From Porphyra umbilicalis (lineage: Eukaryota > Rhodophyta > Bangiophyceae > Bangiales > Bangiaceae), in contig KV919200.1 in assembly GCA_002049455.2 (NCBI GenBank), forward strand, positions 1 to 49,970: 49,970 nt of DNA. The letters run 5' to 3'. The translations under genes were made by a program, and so were the position numbers. The notes beneath the pieces are model-generated. The model had not been told where the DNA came from. It saw nothing but the letters and a program-made list of their open reading frames with translations, and ran no database searches. Numbering within the stretch: position 1 is the first letter of the stretch; each line of letters opens with the position of its first letter. Below, one piece after another: positions 10,134-20,532 of the stretch.

Positions 10134-11515
10134 TCAGCTGTGCGCGCCGAGGGCGCCGAGCAGCCACCCCCCCACGCCCGCGGCGCGGAGCACCCCCCCC
10201 CCACCACGGCCGACGCCCACCCGCCGCCCGCCCCCGCCGCGGCGCGGAGCACCCCCGTCGCCGCGTGCGCCACGGCCGGCGGGAGGGCTTCGGTGTAGGC
10301 GCTGACGAGCACCCCGTCGACAATCAGCCACCCGCTGGCCGTGTGCGGCGCGTAGACGCCGCTCGTCGTCACAGACGACGACAGGCGCGAGACGGTCGCG
10401 GGCACCGGGGTGCCGGCACCGGCGCCACACGTGGACGCCGCCGTCGCCGGCATGGCCGCCAGGGTGTCGCCCAAGACGAGACGGCGGGCGGGGACCAGAC
10501 ACCGCCCACCGTAACGGGTGCACCGCCCATCGGTGGCCGCCTCGGCACCACCGAGCGGCAGGTAGTGCCCCGGCGTGAGCGCCAGCACCCGCCCGTCCGA
10601 GGTGGCCACCACGACCAGCCGCGCCACGCCCGCCGCGTCGGCATGGCTCCACCCCACCACCGGGGAGGTGCTGCCGCCCGGCCCGTCGGCGACCACGTCC
10701 CCCACCCGCAGCGCGTCCATGCGCACGCCCCCCCCCCCGGGAGCGCGACCGTCGCGTCGCCCGGGAAGCACGACGTGGCGCGGTCAAAGGTGCTCGGCGC
10801 GGACGTTGGGACGCCCTCCTCCCCCCCCCCTCCCGCTCGGGCGCGTCGTACACGCACGCCACTTCCGGGCGGAGGGCGACCATGTGCCGCCGCCCCGGCG
10901 ACAGCGTAAAGAGCGGGTCGCGGTCGGCGCCCCGCGGGTCCGCCACCGTCACCGTCTCGTCGACGCGGAGGAGGAGGTAGGCCGCGTTGGCCGGGCTCGT
11001 AAAGTCGTCCCCACACTCCCGCTCCTGCCCGTCGACGCACAGGAGCACCGCGTCGCCCGTCGCGCGGGCGCGATCAATGAGCGCCCGCACCTCTGCGCCG
11101 AGGTACTTGCCCGCCGACGCGGTCAGCACCGACAGGAGGCCCGACGGGATGGACACCTCGGCCGCGTTGGAGACCGCCGCGCCGGCGGCGACGCAAAAGA
11201 GCTTGTCGGTGGCGCTCGTCTTGGAGTCCTCGCAGTCCTCCCCATTGACGCTGAGGGCGTCAAAGGGGACGGCCGAAAAGGTCTCGTTGGTGAGCGCGTT
11301 GAACTCCCGGTGCGTGATGGTGGTGGCGCACGCGGGGGGGGGGAGGCGGCGGGCGCCTTGGGGGGGAGGGTCGGCGCCACAAGCGACTCGGTGAGCGTGT
11401 AGGTGCCGACGAGGTCGGGCGCGAGAAAGGTGGCGGCCGACACGGGGTGGGGGGACGCGCCGGCCGCCGCGAGGGCGGCCGCCGCCAGGGCGGCGGCGAG
11501 GCGGAGGGGAACCAT
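10134..11515 (-). CDS. Secreted protein with C-terminal Hedgehog-type Hint domain; frame broken at four runs
   Basis: The start frame opens with a signal peptide (MVPLRLAAALAAAALAAAGA). The N-terminal domain, about residues 45-235, contains CATTITHREFNALTNETF, several Cys and LLLRVDETV; I do not recognise it. Then comes SCFPGDATVALPGG (about residue 249), the classical Hint start with catalytic Cys. It is followed by MDALRVGDVV, LALTPGHYLPLG with the TxxH motif, and GVYAPHTASG...LIVDGVLVSAYTEAL, which matches the end of Hedgehog hog modules. Family knowledge: Hint domains cleave themselves before the Cys and can transfer a lipid or water. The C-terminus (GVGGWLLGALGAHS) is hydrophobic. Frames join at runs 11334-11343, 10821-10830, 10728-10738 and 10193-10202, each 10-11 nt. 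A 12-residue-long poly-C lies in the leader. Likely processed in the secretory pathway; substrate unknown. Confidence 0.72.
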
Positions 11516-11528
11516 TTCTTGGTGGGGA

Positions 11529-11551
11529 GGGGGGGGGGGGGGGGGGGGGGG
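11529..11551 (-). promoter_or_regulatory. 23-nt poly-C tract (sense strand) before the Hint gene
   Basis: Seen as a G run on the plus strand; on the coding strand it is 23 C ending 13 nt before the ATG at 11515. Longest of the leader tracts. Confidence 0.45.
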
Positions 11552-12337
11552 CAAGCGAGCACACTCCCCTCGTCCGCGCCGGCGGGCGAGCGGGTGATTT
11601 TGGGGGGGGGAGAGAAACCGTGAGAGAAACCGTGAGAGAAACCGTGAGAGCGGCTTGCCAACTGCGGCGGTGGCGGTGGCACAGGCCGCTGATGTCCCGC
11701 CGACCGTCCCCCGACCGCGGCGGCGGCGCCGTTTGCACGTCCGCCGCCCGCGGGCGCGCGCACACGCCGGCGGCGGCCGGGCGGGCGGCCCCCACGCGCC
11801 GACAATGCCCGAGTCGGGGGGCAACGATCCCCGCGCGCGCCGCGGACGCCGCTCGCCGCCGCCCGACCCAGATCTGCTGGCCGTGAGCCGTCGGCCGACC
11901 GGGGGCGGGTGCGCCCACGCGGACGGGGTCTCTCGAGGGGGGGGGGGCGTGCGGGCGTCACGCGGCGGCACAAGCGCCCCCCCTCGACCCCCGTGGCGGG
12001 TGCGATGGCCGCGCGCGCACGCGCGAGCGGGCGGCCGGCAGCCGCGACGGTGCGGACAGTGGGCACCGCGGTCCCACGCGGCGCGGCCGACGCGACGGCG
12101 CGCCCCCGTCTGCACCCGCGCGTGGATGCGCGGCGGGGGCGGGGGCGTGGCGCCCCAGACGGGGGGGGGCGGCCGACGCGGCCGCCCGACTCTGCGCCGC
12201 GTGAGCCAGACACGCCCGCCAGGCACACACAAATAAACGAGGAGGGGCGGCACGAACCACGCCACGTCACGTCACGCACACGCGGCGGGCGTACGCACAG
12301 TCTGCTCTCCCCCCCCCCCCCCCGCGTCGCCTCTGCG
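11552..12337. repeat. Intergenic; three 12-bp tandem repeats at 11611-11650
   Basis: Upstream region of the Hint gene. GAGAAACCGTGA repeats three times at about 11611-11650. The rest is GC-rich with no gene. A G-run cluster lies at 11938-11947 and a C run at 12309-12323. Confidence 0.5.
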
Positions 12338-13588
12338 CTACAGCACCCGCTCCCACACGCCGCACGCCCCACAGCCGAGGACGGCCCCGCCCCTGCCACA
12401 CGCGACGCCGCGCAGGCGCGCCCGACACCCGCCCTCCCCGTGCGACGCGTGGACGGCGGCGAGGCGCGCGCGGGCGGCGGCGGCGACGCCCCCCGCCCCG
12501 CCGCCCCCGCCGTCGAGCGCGACCGGGGCGGTCACGCCACACCCCGCCGTGCACGTCACGCCGCCGCCCGTCGGCCACGGGGCGAGCGCCCCCCCTCGCA
12601 GACGGGGCACAGGGGGGCGCCGCCGTCGGCGTCGCCGGCAGCGTCTGCCCCGCCGCCGCTGTCGCCGAGGCTCATCCGCGACTGCCACGCAATGAGGTCG
12701 TCGAGGTCGGCGTCAAACGCGGCGCCGTCGTCCGCGTCGGCGGCGGCGGCGGCGGCGGCAGCGACGGCGGTGGCAGCCGAGGCGGCGGCGCTGCCAGTGG
12801 GCGCCCCCCCCCCCCCCCCGGCGTGGACCCCGCCCATCGTACCACCCGACGCGGCGGGGCGACCACCCCCGCCGCCCGTTGATAGGTAGGCGTCGAGGCG
12901 GGCGGCTTCCTCCGCCGCCGCCTCCTCTGCCAGCGCGGCGTCGACTTCGGCGAGGATCACCTCCAGCTCCGCGTCGGCCACGTCGAGCCACCCTTCCGAC
13001 GCGGCCGTCGCGACGACCTCGGCCCGCACGCCGGGGGAGGGGGGCGGCGGCACCCGTGGACCGCCAAAGGGGGCGAGCCCGCCGCCCGCCGTGACGGCCA
13101 TGGCGTCGTCGACGCTCGTCGCGCCGCCCGCGGCGGGGGTGGGCGGCGTCAGCGCGTCGTCGCCGCCTGCTCCCCAGCCTCCGCGCCTCCCAAACGGCAC
13201 GGCAGGCACGGTCAGCCCCGGCGGTCGTGGCGGCACCGCCTTGACGGGCGACGCGATGGGGGAGGATGGCGGCAGCGGCTGCGGCCACGCTGCCGACGGG
13301 GGTGGGGTCAGCGCTTCTACCGCCATGCCCCCGACGCCGCTGCTGCCGCCGCCGCCCCCGCTACCGTCGCCGCCGCCGTGCCGCCCCCAGTCTAGGGCGG
13401 CGGCGACGCCCCCCCTCCCCCGGCCGAGCCGCCGCGCGTCAATGGCCGCCGCGCGGTTGGCCTTGACGCGCGTCAAGCAGCGGGCGATAAACTCCTTCCG
13501 CCACGGCGTGGGCGGTGCGGTGCGCGACGAGGCGGCGGCGCGGGCGGCGGCGCGGGTGGCAGCGCGAGGGGGGGGGCGTGGTGGCTGC
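12338..13588 (-). CDS. RPAIN: RPA-interacting protein (RPAIN/RIP-alpha type), one frameshift
   Basis: RPAIN binds replication protein A and carries it into the nucleus. The N-terminus has PTPWRKEFIARCLTRVKANR (about residue 26), the family's N-terminal RPA-binding helix. An acidic helical middle (ELEVILAEVDAALAEE, around residue 220) follows. The C-terminal zinc finger is CPVCEGG, then in the next frame ALAPWPTGGGVTCTAGCG, RLAAVHASHGEGGC and LGCGACGVWERVL, matching the CxxC...C.CG...H...C...CxxC layout and the final hydrophobic residues. The change of frame is at the C run 12589-12595 (seven bases); eight bases would join the two frames exactly through CEGG-ALAPW. The middle is Gly/Pro/Ala-rich and makes the protein (about 416 residues) longer than the usual 220. 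Start ATG follows a C-rich leader. Confidence 0.78.
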
Positions 13589-13604
13589 ATGGTAGTCGTG
13601 ACGG

Positions 13605-13611
13605 TAGGGGG
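13605..13611 (-). promoter_or_regulatory. Short C tract before the RPAIN start
   Basis: About seven C on the coding strand, some 16 nt before the ATG at 13588, within a C-rich leader. Weaker than the other tracts. Confidence 0.25.
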
Positions 13612-14965
13612 GGAGGGGCGAATGCAGCAGAGTGTCGACAAGTACGCAGGGTGGCGGCTGGGAGCTGTGAACACGAGGAAGGGATGGCGGGCGGGCCCGA
13701 GAGTGAGGCAGGGGCAGAGGGGAAGCAATGCTGGGGCAGGGAGGGGCAGGGGGGAGTGGCGGATGGCAAAAGAGGTGGGCGACGCGGTCGAATGCAGGCA
13801 GGGGGAGCGACGCACAACAAACACGTAGCGGACCACAATGGCGGCGGCGCGGCGTCAACCCCGAGCGGTGGTCGTCGCCCGCGACAATTGCGCAGGAAAA
13901 GAGACCACGGAAGCAGACGCCGCCGTGGCCAACGTCGTCGCCTACAGGGATAACGGGGGGGTCACGTCCGAAGCCCCAGCCGCGACGACAGGTGGCGGCC
14001 GAGTTGGTTGGAGTCCCCAATGCATGGAGGACCTCCACTGTGCTCGGGCGTGCTGGCCCGCGCACGCACGCGGACGGGCGCAGCAGCCGGCGCGTCCCGC
14101 CGCGGCCGCGGCAACCGCAACAGAGGTGTAAGGCGGCTGCATTGGCGTTTGTGTTGTAGTAGCCCGCCCAAGACACACTTGTATCCAAGAGGCCATCTTT
14201 CAATTCAGTCCCCAATCTTGCAAGCGCTTGACGGGCGCCGATGGTGAGTCTCGCCGCTCGCCCAAACGTGTGTGTCGCCGCCCACAACCATGCACGATGA
14301 CAAGGATGCCTGCAACGTGCGGCCTGCGGGCCGAGCGATCCCGATCACTCCACTCTCTCTGCGGCAGCCATGACTGTGTGGCTCCACTCGTCCGTCCCGC
14401 TCCACGACTGCCGCGGTAATCGTTTGGCGGGACAACCGCGGCCATGACGAGGCGCAGCAGTGCACGCAGCGATGCGGCACCGAGGCAATGGGCGGGCTCG
14501 GTGGGGCCATGACCGGTCAGCGCCCCCGCCCCGGGCTACGCGCCTTTGGACCACAAAAGATGTGGCGGCACCATGCTGGGCCGCCGCCACCCCGTGGTGG
14601 TGGTCGCTTGGCGACCGCCACCGCTGTTTTGCAGCAGCGGTGCCGGTGCCACGGCTAGCGTCATTGTTGTGTGGGCTGCGGGTCCCACGCTGGCCTGCGC
14701 AACGAGGGATGAGCTGTGGCGGATGCATGGACGATGGCTGGCATGGAGGGCTCCCGCAGCGGCGGTGCCGCATCCAACCCGCCAGTCTGGAGTGTTGGCA
14801 GGGGCGAGGAGAGCCCTGGCTCTGTGTTGCGCCTCCCACGACGGGCAAAGCGGACGGGTTCCAGACCATCATCGCGTCGCGAGCGGCGGTGCGGCAGACG
14901 CGAGAACAAGCAAACAAAGAAACAACAAAATCAAAGGCAACGATGAAGACTGCACAAAAAAAGAG
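13612..14965. other. Intergenic, about 1.35 kb, no gene seen
   Basis: RPAIN upstream region and 3' region of the Pro-rich gene. Frames are open on both strands (for example plus strand from 14460), but the translations are compositionally random. Nothing recognised. Confidence 0.45.
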
Positions 14966-17114
14966 TCAAGAGAGAGAAACGTCCGCGTCGGATGCAAAAA
15001 AAAAAAAAACGCACGAAAAAACGGCTTTCCTACGGCCGCCCACCCCCCCCCCCTGCGCAATCCCAATCTCCCGCTGCAGCTCCGCCATGAGCGTCTCGGC
15101 ATACACGGTGCGGTTGCGGCGGCTCCCCTGGTTGAGCAACAACCGCAGGCGCTCCCGCTCCTCCGCCGCCCCCCCCCAGCCGTCAACGCGCGCGCCTTGG
15201 CCTCGGACGCGGCCGTCACCTTGTCCGCATTGTCCGCGTCCCACACGCGCCGCGCGGCGGCGCCCGCCGCCGACGCGACCGCCTCGGCGCGCTCCGCCGC
15301 GGCGGGCCCGCCGGGGAGGGCGTTGAGGGTGGCGAGGAGCTCCTCCTGCCGCGCCACCCGCCGCCGGCGGTACGCTTGCGCCGACACCGCGCCGGGCGTC
15401 GGCGCGCGGGTCGGCGGGCGCGGCCGTCGGCGGGGGGGAGGGGGGGGCGCCCCGTCCCGCTCCGCCCCCGCCGACGCGTCGACGGGCGGGGGGGCGGCTG
15501 ACGCTGCGGATGATGCCGCCGATACGGGCGGCAGCGGCGGGTGCAGCGGCGTGGCGGCGGGTGGGGGGTTCGCCGGCGCCCGCAGGGGCGGCGCCTCTTG
15601 AAAGGTCACACACGCAAGCGGCACGCCGACGGGGGGCTCCCGTGGGGGCTCCCGCGGCGCCTCCCGCGGCGCCTCCCGCGGCGCCTCCCGCGGCGCCTCC
15701 CGCGGCGGCGGTCGCCCCGCCTCCCGCGCCGCCGGCACGGCGTAGCCGACGCCCGCCAGCACCCCATAGCCGCCTGGCGGGGATACCCCCGCTGACCGGC
15801 CCGTCCACGGCGGGGGGGGTACCCGCCCGCCCCCGCGCCCGCCCCTCGTCCGGCGGCCACGACCGCCGCCGCCGACGGTGGGGGCGTCCAGCCGGTGCGC
15901 GACGCCACGCCCAGCGGGGGCGGGGGGCGGGCGCCCCACGGAGCCACATCCCCGCCCGCCCCCGCGGCGGCAGCGACCGCGCCGGCCGCCGCCGCCCAGC
16001 CGACGGCGCCCGCCGGGCGGCCGGCGGAGGGGGTCCACCCCGGCGCTCCTAGCGCGGCGCCGCCACCGCCGCCGCGGGAGAGCGGCGGCGTCCACCCTGA
16101 CGGCGGAAACAGCCCCGGCGGGGGCGTCCAGCCGAGGCCGCCGCTGACCGGCGCGCCCGCATAGGGCGACCAGCGGTCGTACAAGCTGCCGGCGGCAGCG
16201 CCGCCGGGCGAGCCGCCCGTGTCCATGGCGCCGCCGCCGCCGGGGGAGCCCGCCACCGGCAAGTCGACGAGCGGCGACCAGAGCTTGCCCGTCCCGTCGA
16301 CTGCCACCATGGGTGGCAGCCGCAGCGGCGCGCGGCGCCCGCCGCCGGGCGTGCCACTCGCGCCGACCGGGGGCGTGGCGCCCGTGCCGCCCGCGCCGAC
16401 GAGCGCCGACCCCGCCGCCGTCACCGCCGCCGTCAGGGACGGGGTCAACAAGGAGCCGCCCGCCCCCGCGGCGGTCGGCCAGCCGCCATACCCGGCCGGC
16501 GGCGCCACCGCCGGCGCCACCGCCCCGTCGGCCGACAGCGGGGCGAGGCGGCTCGCTGAGCAGGCGGCGCCGCCACCAAACTCGGGCGGCGGCTCCCACG
16601 ACGGCGGCGGCGCCGGGCGCCCGCCGCCCGGCGACGGCGCCACGGGCACCTCGTCGCTGTCGTCGCCCCCCGACCCCGGCGGCGGCGTGCGGGGCGCCAG
16701 CGGCCACCCGCCGTGCGGCGACGGCGCGGCCGACGGGGGCAGCAGGTGCAGGGGGGCGGGCGGCGTGGTCGCCATGTCCATCCCGTCACCGCCGTCAAAG
16801 GTGGGCGGTCCGGGGAGACCGCGGTGGGGCAGCAGCGGCGGCGGGGGCAGCACCCCGCCCGCCGGGGAGCCCCCAAAAAAGGTGTCCATGGGCGACGGGG
16901 GCGTGCGGGAATCCTGCCCGCCCGCCCCGTCCATGGCGTGGCCGCCGCGGCGCCACCCGCGCCGGTCGTTGGCGGGGGGGCCCCACTGGGAGATGGGCGG
17001 CAGCCACACAACCGGCGGCTTCGGGGGGTGCTCAAGCGGCGCGGGCGTCAGAATCTGGGAGGCGGGGGGAGTGATATAGGGCGGCCGCGGCCGCGGCGGA
17101 TGATAGTAGTCCAT
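14966..17114 (-). CDS. Unknown Pro/Gly/Ala-rich protein with basic helical C-terminus; two frameshifts
   Basis: Starts MDYYHPPRPRPPYITPPASQ. About 430 residues of Pro/Gly/Ser/Ala-rich sequence follow, with recurring GWTPP motifs (four or more copies around residues 320-420). After the run 15812-15819 the frame changes and continues with a GVSPPGGYGVLAG stretch and a REAP tetrapeptide repeated four or more times (15633-15710, coded by a 12-bp repeat). Next is a basic helical segment AQAYRRRRVARQEELLATLN. After the run 15169-15177 comes a last helix EERERLRLLLNQGSRRNRTV, with YAETLMAELQREIGIAQ. The composition suggests a disordered scaffold or RNA/chromatin-associated protein with a C-terminal coiled coil; that is inference and no family is recognised. 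Codon use (third-position G/C) and the continuous character across both breaks support a real gene. The exact C-terminus is uncertain because another C run (about 15043-15053) precedes the stop. Confidence 0.55.
15633..15710 (-). repeat. 12-bp tandem repeat coding REAP units
   Basis: CGCGGCGCCTCC and close variants repeat about six times in the plus orientation; read on the minus strand they code Arg-Glu-Ala/Pro-Pro units inside the Pro-rich protein. Confidence 0.8.
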
Positions 17115-17125
17115 TGGGTGGTGGA

Positions 17126-17139
17126 GGGGGGGGGGGGGG
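17126..17139 (-). promoter_or_regulatory. Poly-C tract before the Pro-rich gene start
   Basis: Fourteen C on the coding strand, 11 nt before the ATG at 17114. Confidence 0.4.
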
Positions 17140-18653
17140 CGCCACGTGCGTCCTGACGCGCGAGCCCGCCAATGTATGGAGGTGGCGACGCGGCCGAGCC
17201 GGTGGCGTGCGGTCCACCACTCATGCAGCCAACCGTCACACGGCGGCGCCGAGAGCCGACGCCTGATGGCGGTCACGGCGGCAAAGAGCACACCAGCGCG
17301 GGATCGGCGGCCCCCGCCAGAGTGGCGAGGAAAACGGCAGCGCGGCGCGGCGCCGTGCGGCCGCGTGGCGTTGCGCGGCGCGCACTTGCACGCGCCGCCA
17401 GACGGGTAACACAAAGACACAAAACACCGGGAGGCAACAATCACCTCGCGGCGTGCGCGAAAGAAGAGGTACACTAAGGGAGGGGGTGCGCGTCGTCACG
17501 CGTCCGAGGCACCAGGCGTGGGGGGGGTGCGCGCCGCGCCGCTGCGGAAGAGAGGTGGATGCCGTGCGCACTGGGCGGTGGCGGCGGTCCGAGGCCGGCC
17601 GGAGCGACGCGCTACGCGGCACGGTGTGGACGAGCGGGCCACCCACCGCGTGCGTGCGGGGGCGTGCACGGCTGGACCCCGTGGGTGCCCTGGTGCCGCC
17701 TGTGTGGTGGCCACGAAAAGAGGTGTGACGATGCGCATTGCAGCAGCCCGTGGAGGGGTGGCCCCCTCGGCGACGCTGACGAGGCTGAATGGCCCATGCC
17801 AGCGAGCCGTTGGTCCGTGCCTTTGTGGGCTGTTTCTGTGACGAGGTTGCTTGCAGAATAGGGTGCTGGACCAAAAATGAGCACACGATTCCTCACAGGT
17901 GTGACCATTGTGGGCTTCCTGCTGTCTCGCCAGTCCAGTGTCAGCTTCACCTGAGCTACCTTTGGGAGAGCACACTGTACCGCTTTCTGGAGAAGTGTTG
18001 GGGTTCCACTTGCCATAACGTAGATGAATCGACGCGTTGAACTCTGCGCGGGGGCCACAATGACCTAATCGCTCTCAAGAATCTAAACCCACACCAGAGC
18101 TCAGCGAGATCAGAACGGCCGACCTCCCCCGATGAACCCCAACCGCACCCTCGTTGCACCCACAGCTGGGTGTGACTCCGGCGCCCCACCACCTTCGTTC
18201 CGCCGCTCGGGAGACCACCAGGCGCGCTCTCCATGCGTCGAGGGGCTTGGCGGCGGCCACTGGGGTGTGGCCCTGCCACTGGTTGGCCGTCGCCTGCACC
18301 CTCCCCGCCGCTCGGCGGCGCCGCCGCCAGATGCGTGGCGCGGGGGGCGGCTTCGGGAGGAGCGTCGGCCGCCGGTTGGGTTGCCGCCGGGGCCACCCAG
18401 ACTGCAGCGCTCCCGGTGCGGCGCGGCGAGGGTTTGCAGCTCCCCCCGAGCGGGGGGGTCGGAGCGCGGGCGGGTGGGTCGATCCCCCCTGTTGAATCTG
18501 TTTTGGTAGAAACCGAAGCACTGTCGCCGCGCCCGCTCCGCCCCGCGCGCCACCTCCCCGCCGCCTCCCCGAACGACGCACCCCACTGTTCCAATCCCGT
18601 CCGCCGCCTCTTCCGTCCATCCCAGCCCTACCGCGGCCGAGCTCTCCGTGTCG
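17140..18653. other. Divergent intergenic region, about 1.5 kb
   Basis: Shared upstream region of the Pro-rich gene (-) and phycoerythrin gamma (+). No further gene, repeat or TATA box could be supported. Confidence 0.45.
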
Positions 18654-18665
18654 CCCCCCCCCCCC
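18654..18665 (+). promoter_or_regulatory. Poly-C tract before phycoerythrin gamma
   Basis: Twelve C ending 9 nt before the ATG at 18675, which has the good context CACCATGG. Confidence 0.4.
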
Positions 18666-18674
18666 TCCTTCACC

Positions 18675-19637
18675 ATGGCGACCGCCTTTGCCGTGACGGG
18701 GATGTTCCCGACCACTAAGGCCACCGGCTCGGCTTTCACCGCCAATGCGTTGAAGGCGCCGGCGGTGGCGCCCGCCAAGGCGGCGTCGACGGTGACGATG
18801 GTGGACGCCTTCCAGCGCCGCTTCCAGTCGCCTGGCAAGATTGGGATTGACTACTCGCGCCCGCGCAAGCTGTCTTCGTACAAACGCTCGGGCCCGTCGT
18901 CGCTGATTGACTACCCCACCTCCCCCGCCATGGCCGGCTTCTACACCCTGTCGACCTGCGGCCGGATGTCTGGGGCGTCCAAGACGCTTGCCAAGGCCGA
19001 TGAGTACATGGCCAAGGGTATCAATATGGTCTACAAGCGCACCGCCGCCGCGTCGGGTGTATACACGACCCAGTGCGCCGAGTCGACCACCCCGGGCGGC
19101 GCCGAGTTCAAGCGCGTCTTCAACCGCATCAGCGCCTTCAAGGCCGCGCAGAAGTCGCCGGCCGCCAAGGCCACCCAGAAGTTCCAGAACCGCCGGAAGG
19201 CGATCATTGCCGCGCACGGCTGCCACCACGAGGAGGTGCAGTTCTGCAACAACCCGATGTCGGCGTCGGTCTACCTGGCCGGCCGCAACGAGGCGTCGGG
19301 CACCTGCATCCGCTACGCGACACCGTCGTCGGCCGCGGAGGAGTACATGGCCCGGTCGGTGGCGGACCAGAAGCGCCGCCCGTCGGCGGCCGGCGGCGTC
19401 TTCCGCGTTTCGCCGTACTGCACGGATGGCCACGCCAAGGGCCAGGCCGAGCAGCGTCGCGTGGCTGCCCTCGCGGGTGAATTCCGGGCGGTGCAGCAGG
19501 GCCCGTCCGCGACTTCGGCGGCCGCCTACAAGGCGGCGACCGAAGCGCTGACCGTGTATGGCCACGGTGATTGCAACGCGGAGGAGGTCATCTACCGCAA
19601 CTACCCTGCGACGGCCATGGCCATGGTCACGGACTAA
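18675..19637 (+). CDS. R-phycoerythrin gamma chain, chloroplast precursor
   Basis: The gamma chain is the nuclear-encoded, chromophore-bearing linker that sits inside the phycoerythrin hexamers of red algal phycobilisome rods. The 320-residue product starts MATAFAVTGMFPTTKATGS, a chloroplast transit peptide, and the mature part begins near TMVDAFQRRFQSPGKIG, followed by the conserved DYSRPRKLSSYKRSG. Two homologous halves follow, each ending in RVFNR..AF or RRVAALAGEFRAVQQ-type helices and MSASVYLAGRNE / YPATAMAM motifs. Cys at about residues 95, 134, 183, 191, 210, 248 and 299 are candidates for bilin attachment. Length and motifs match characterised red algal gamma chains. The frame is intact and uses GC-ending codons strongly, as expected for a highly expressed gene. 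Restricted to phycoerythrin-containing red algae, so it fixes the lineage. Confidence 0.93.
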   Translation: MATAFAVTGMFPTTKATGSAFTANALKAPAVAPAKAASTVTMVDAFQRRFQSPGKIGIDYSRPRKLSSYKRSGPSSLIDYPTSPAMAGFYTLSTCGRMSGASKTLAKADEYMAKGINMVYKRTAAASGVYTTQCAESTTPGGAEFKRVFNRISAFKAAQKSPAAKATQKFQNRRKAIIAAHGCHHEEVQFCNNPMSASVYLAGRNEASGTCIRYATPSSAAEEYMARSVADQKRRPSAAGGVFRVSPYCTDGHAKGQAEQRRVAALAGEFRAVQQGPSATSAAAYKAATEALTVYGHGDCNAEEVIYRNYPATAMAMVTD

Positions 19638-20532
19638 GTCGCTTGACCTATGACCCGTGCGGCCGCTCGGCCGTCGCGCCGCTCGTGTAGAGGTCTCTGG
19701 GTGGGGGTGGTGGGGGGCGGGATGTTCGGACTCAAGTACCATTATGTGGTGGGTCGGTCCCGCTCTCCCTGTCCCTTTGCATCCACGCCCGTAATTGTTG
19801 TGCGGTTTGCATCTTTTTTGTTTGCTGGGTGGTGCTCAGTGTCCACTGTCGACGGTCGTCGGCGGTCCCATAGTTCTTCATTTTGGTCCCTTCCTCTTGT
19901 CGCTACGCCATGTGACATTGTGTCGCCGACCGATGTATCAGTGCTTCCTCTTGCGTGGTTGCCCCGGCTTCACGTCCTGTTATGTGCGTTTTCTCGATCA
20001 ACGGCAGATCCTGCCGCTTGTGAGGTACACTGCGACGTTAACTGAAAATGGAGCACATGCAGCGCCACGGCAAAGCCACCATGGCTAACAGCACAGGGAC
20101 ATGTGGCCGTAACCTGTCGGGGCCCCACCTCAGGCACACGTGGGTGCCGCCTGCCTGCAGGTCGAATGCTAGACCACCAGGCAAACGTGTCGCACAGACA
20201 GAGGACATGTACCTTCCGTATGCGGCCACAGTGGTGGTGCGTGTGTGAAAGCGGAACAAACGAACGAGCACATAAACAGAGAGACAGGCTGGCACGTTAA
20301 TGTGAAAGTACAAGTGTTTTTTAGCGAAAATCATCGATACAGCTCGCACCCCTCTCCACACCGCCCCCGTCCCAGCGTGCCTCATAGCTCGTCGTGGCAC
20401 GCCGCCCACGGGTCTGCCGTTCACTGCAGCCTCCGCATAAAAAAAAAACCCCACGCTCTCCTCCACCTCTCAACGCGTTAAGCTATCCCTCCCCTTTCGC
20501 ATCCCACTCGCCACTGCCGCCACCTTCCCTAT
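19638..20532. other. Convergent intergenic region, no gene
   Basis: 3' regions of phycoerythrin gamma (+) and the membrane protein gene (-). AT-richer than its surroundings. No structural feature supported. Confidence 0.5.

Noticed and set aside
15633..15710. CRISPR-like regular repeat
   Set aside because: Units are 12 bp with no spacers and code a peptide repeat; the genome is eukaryotic nuclear.
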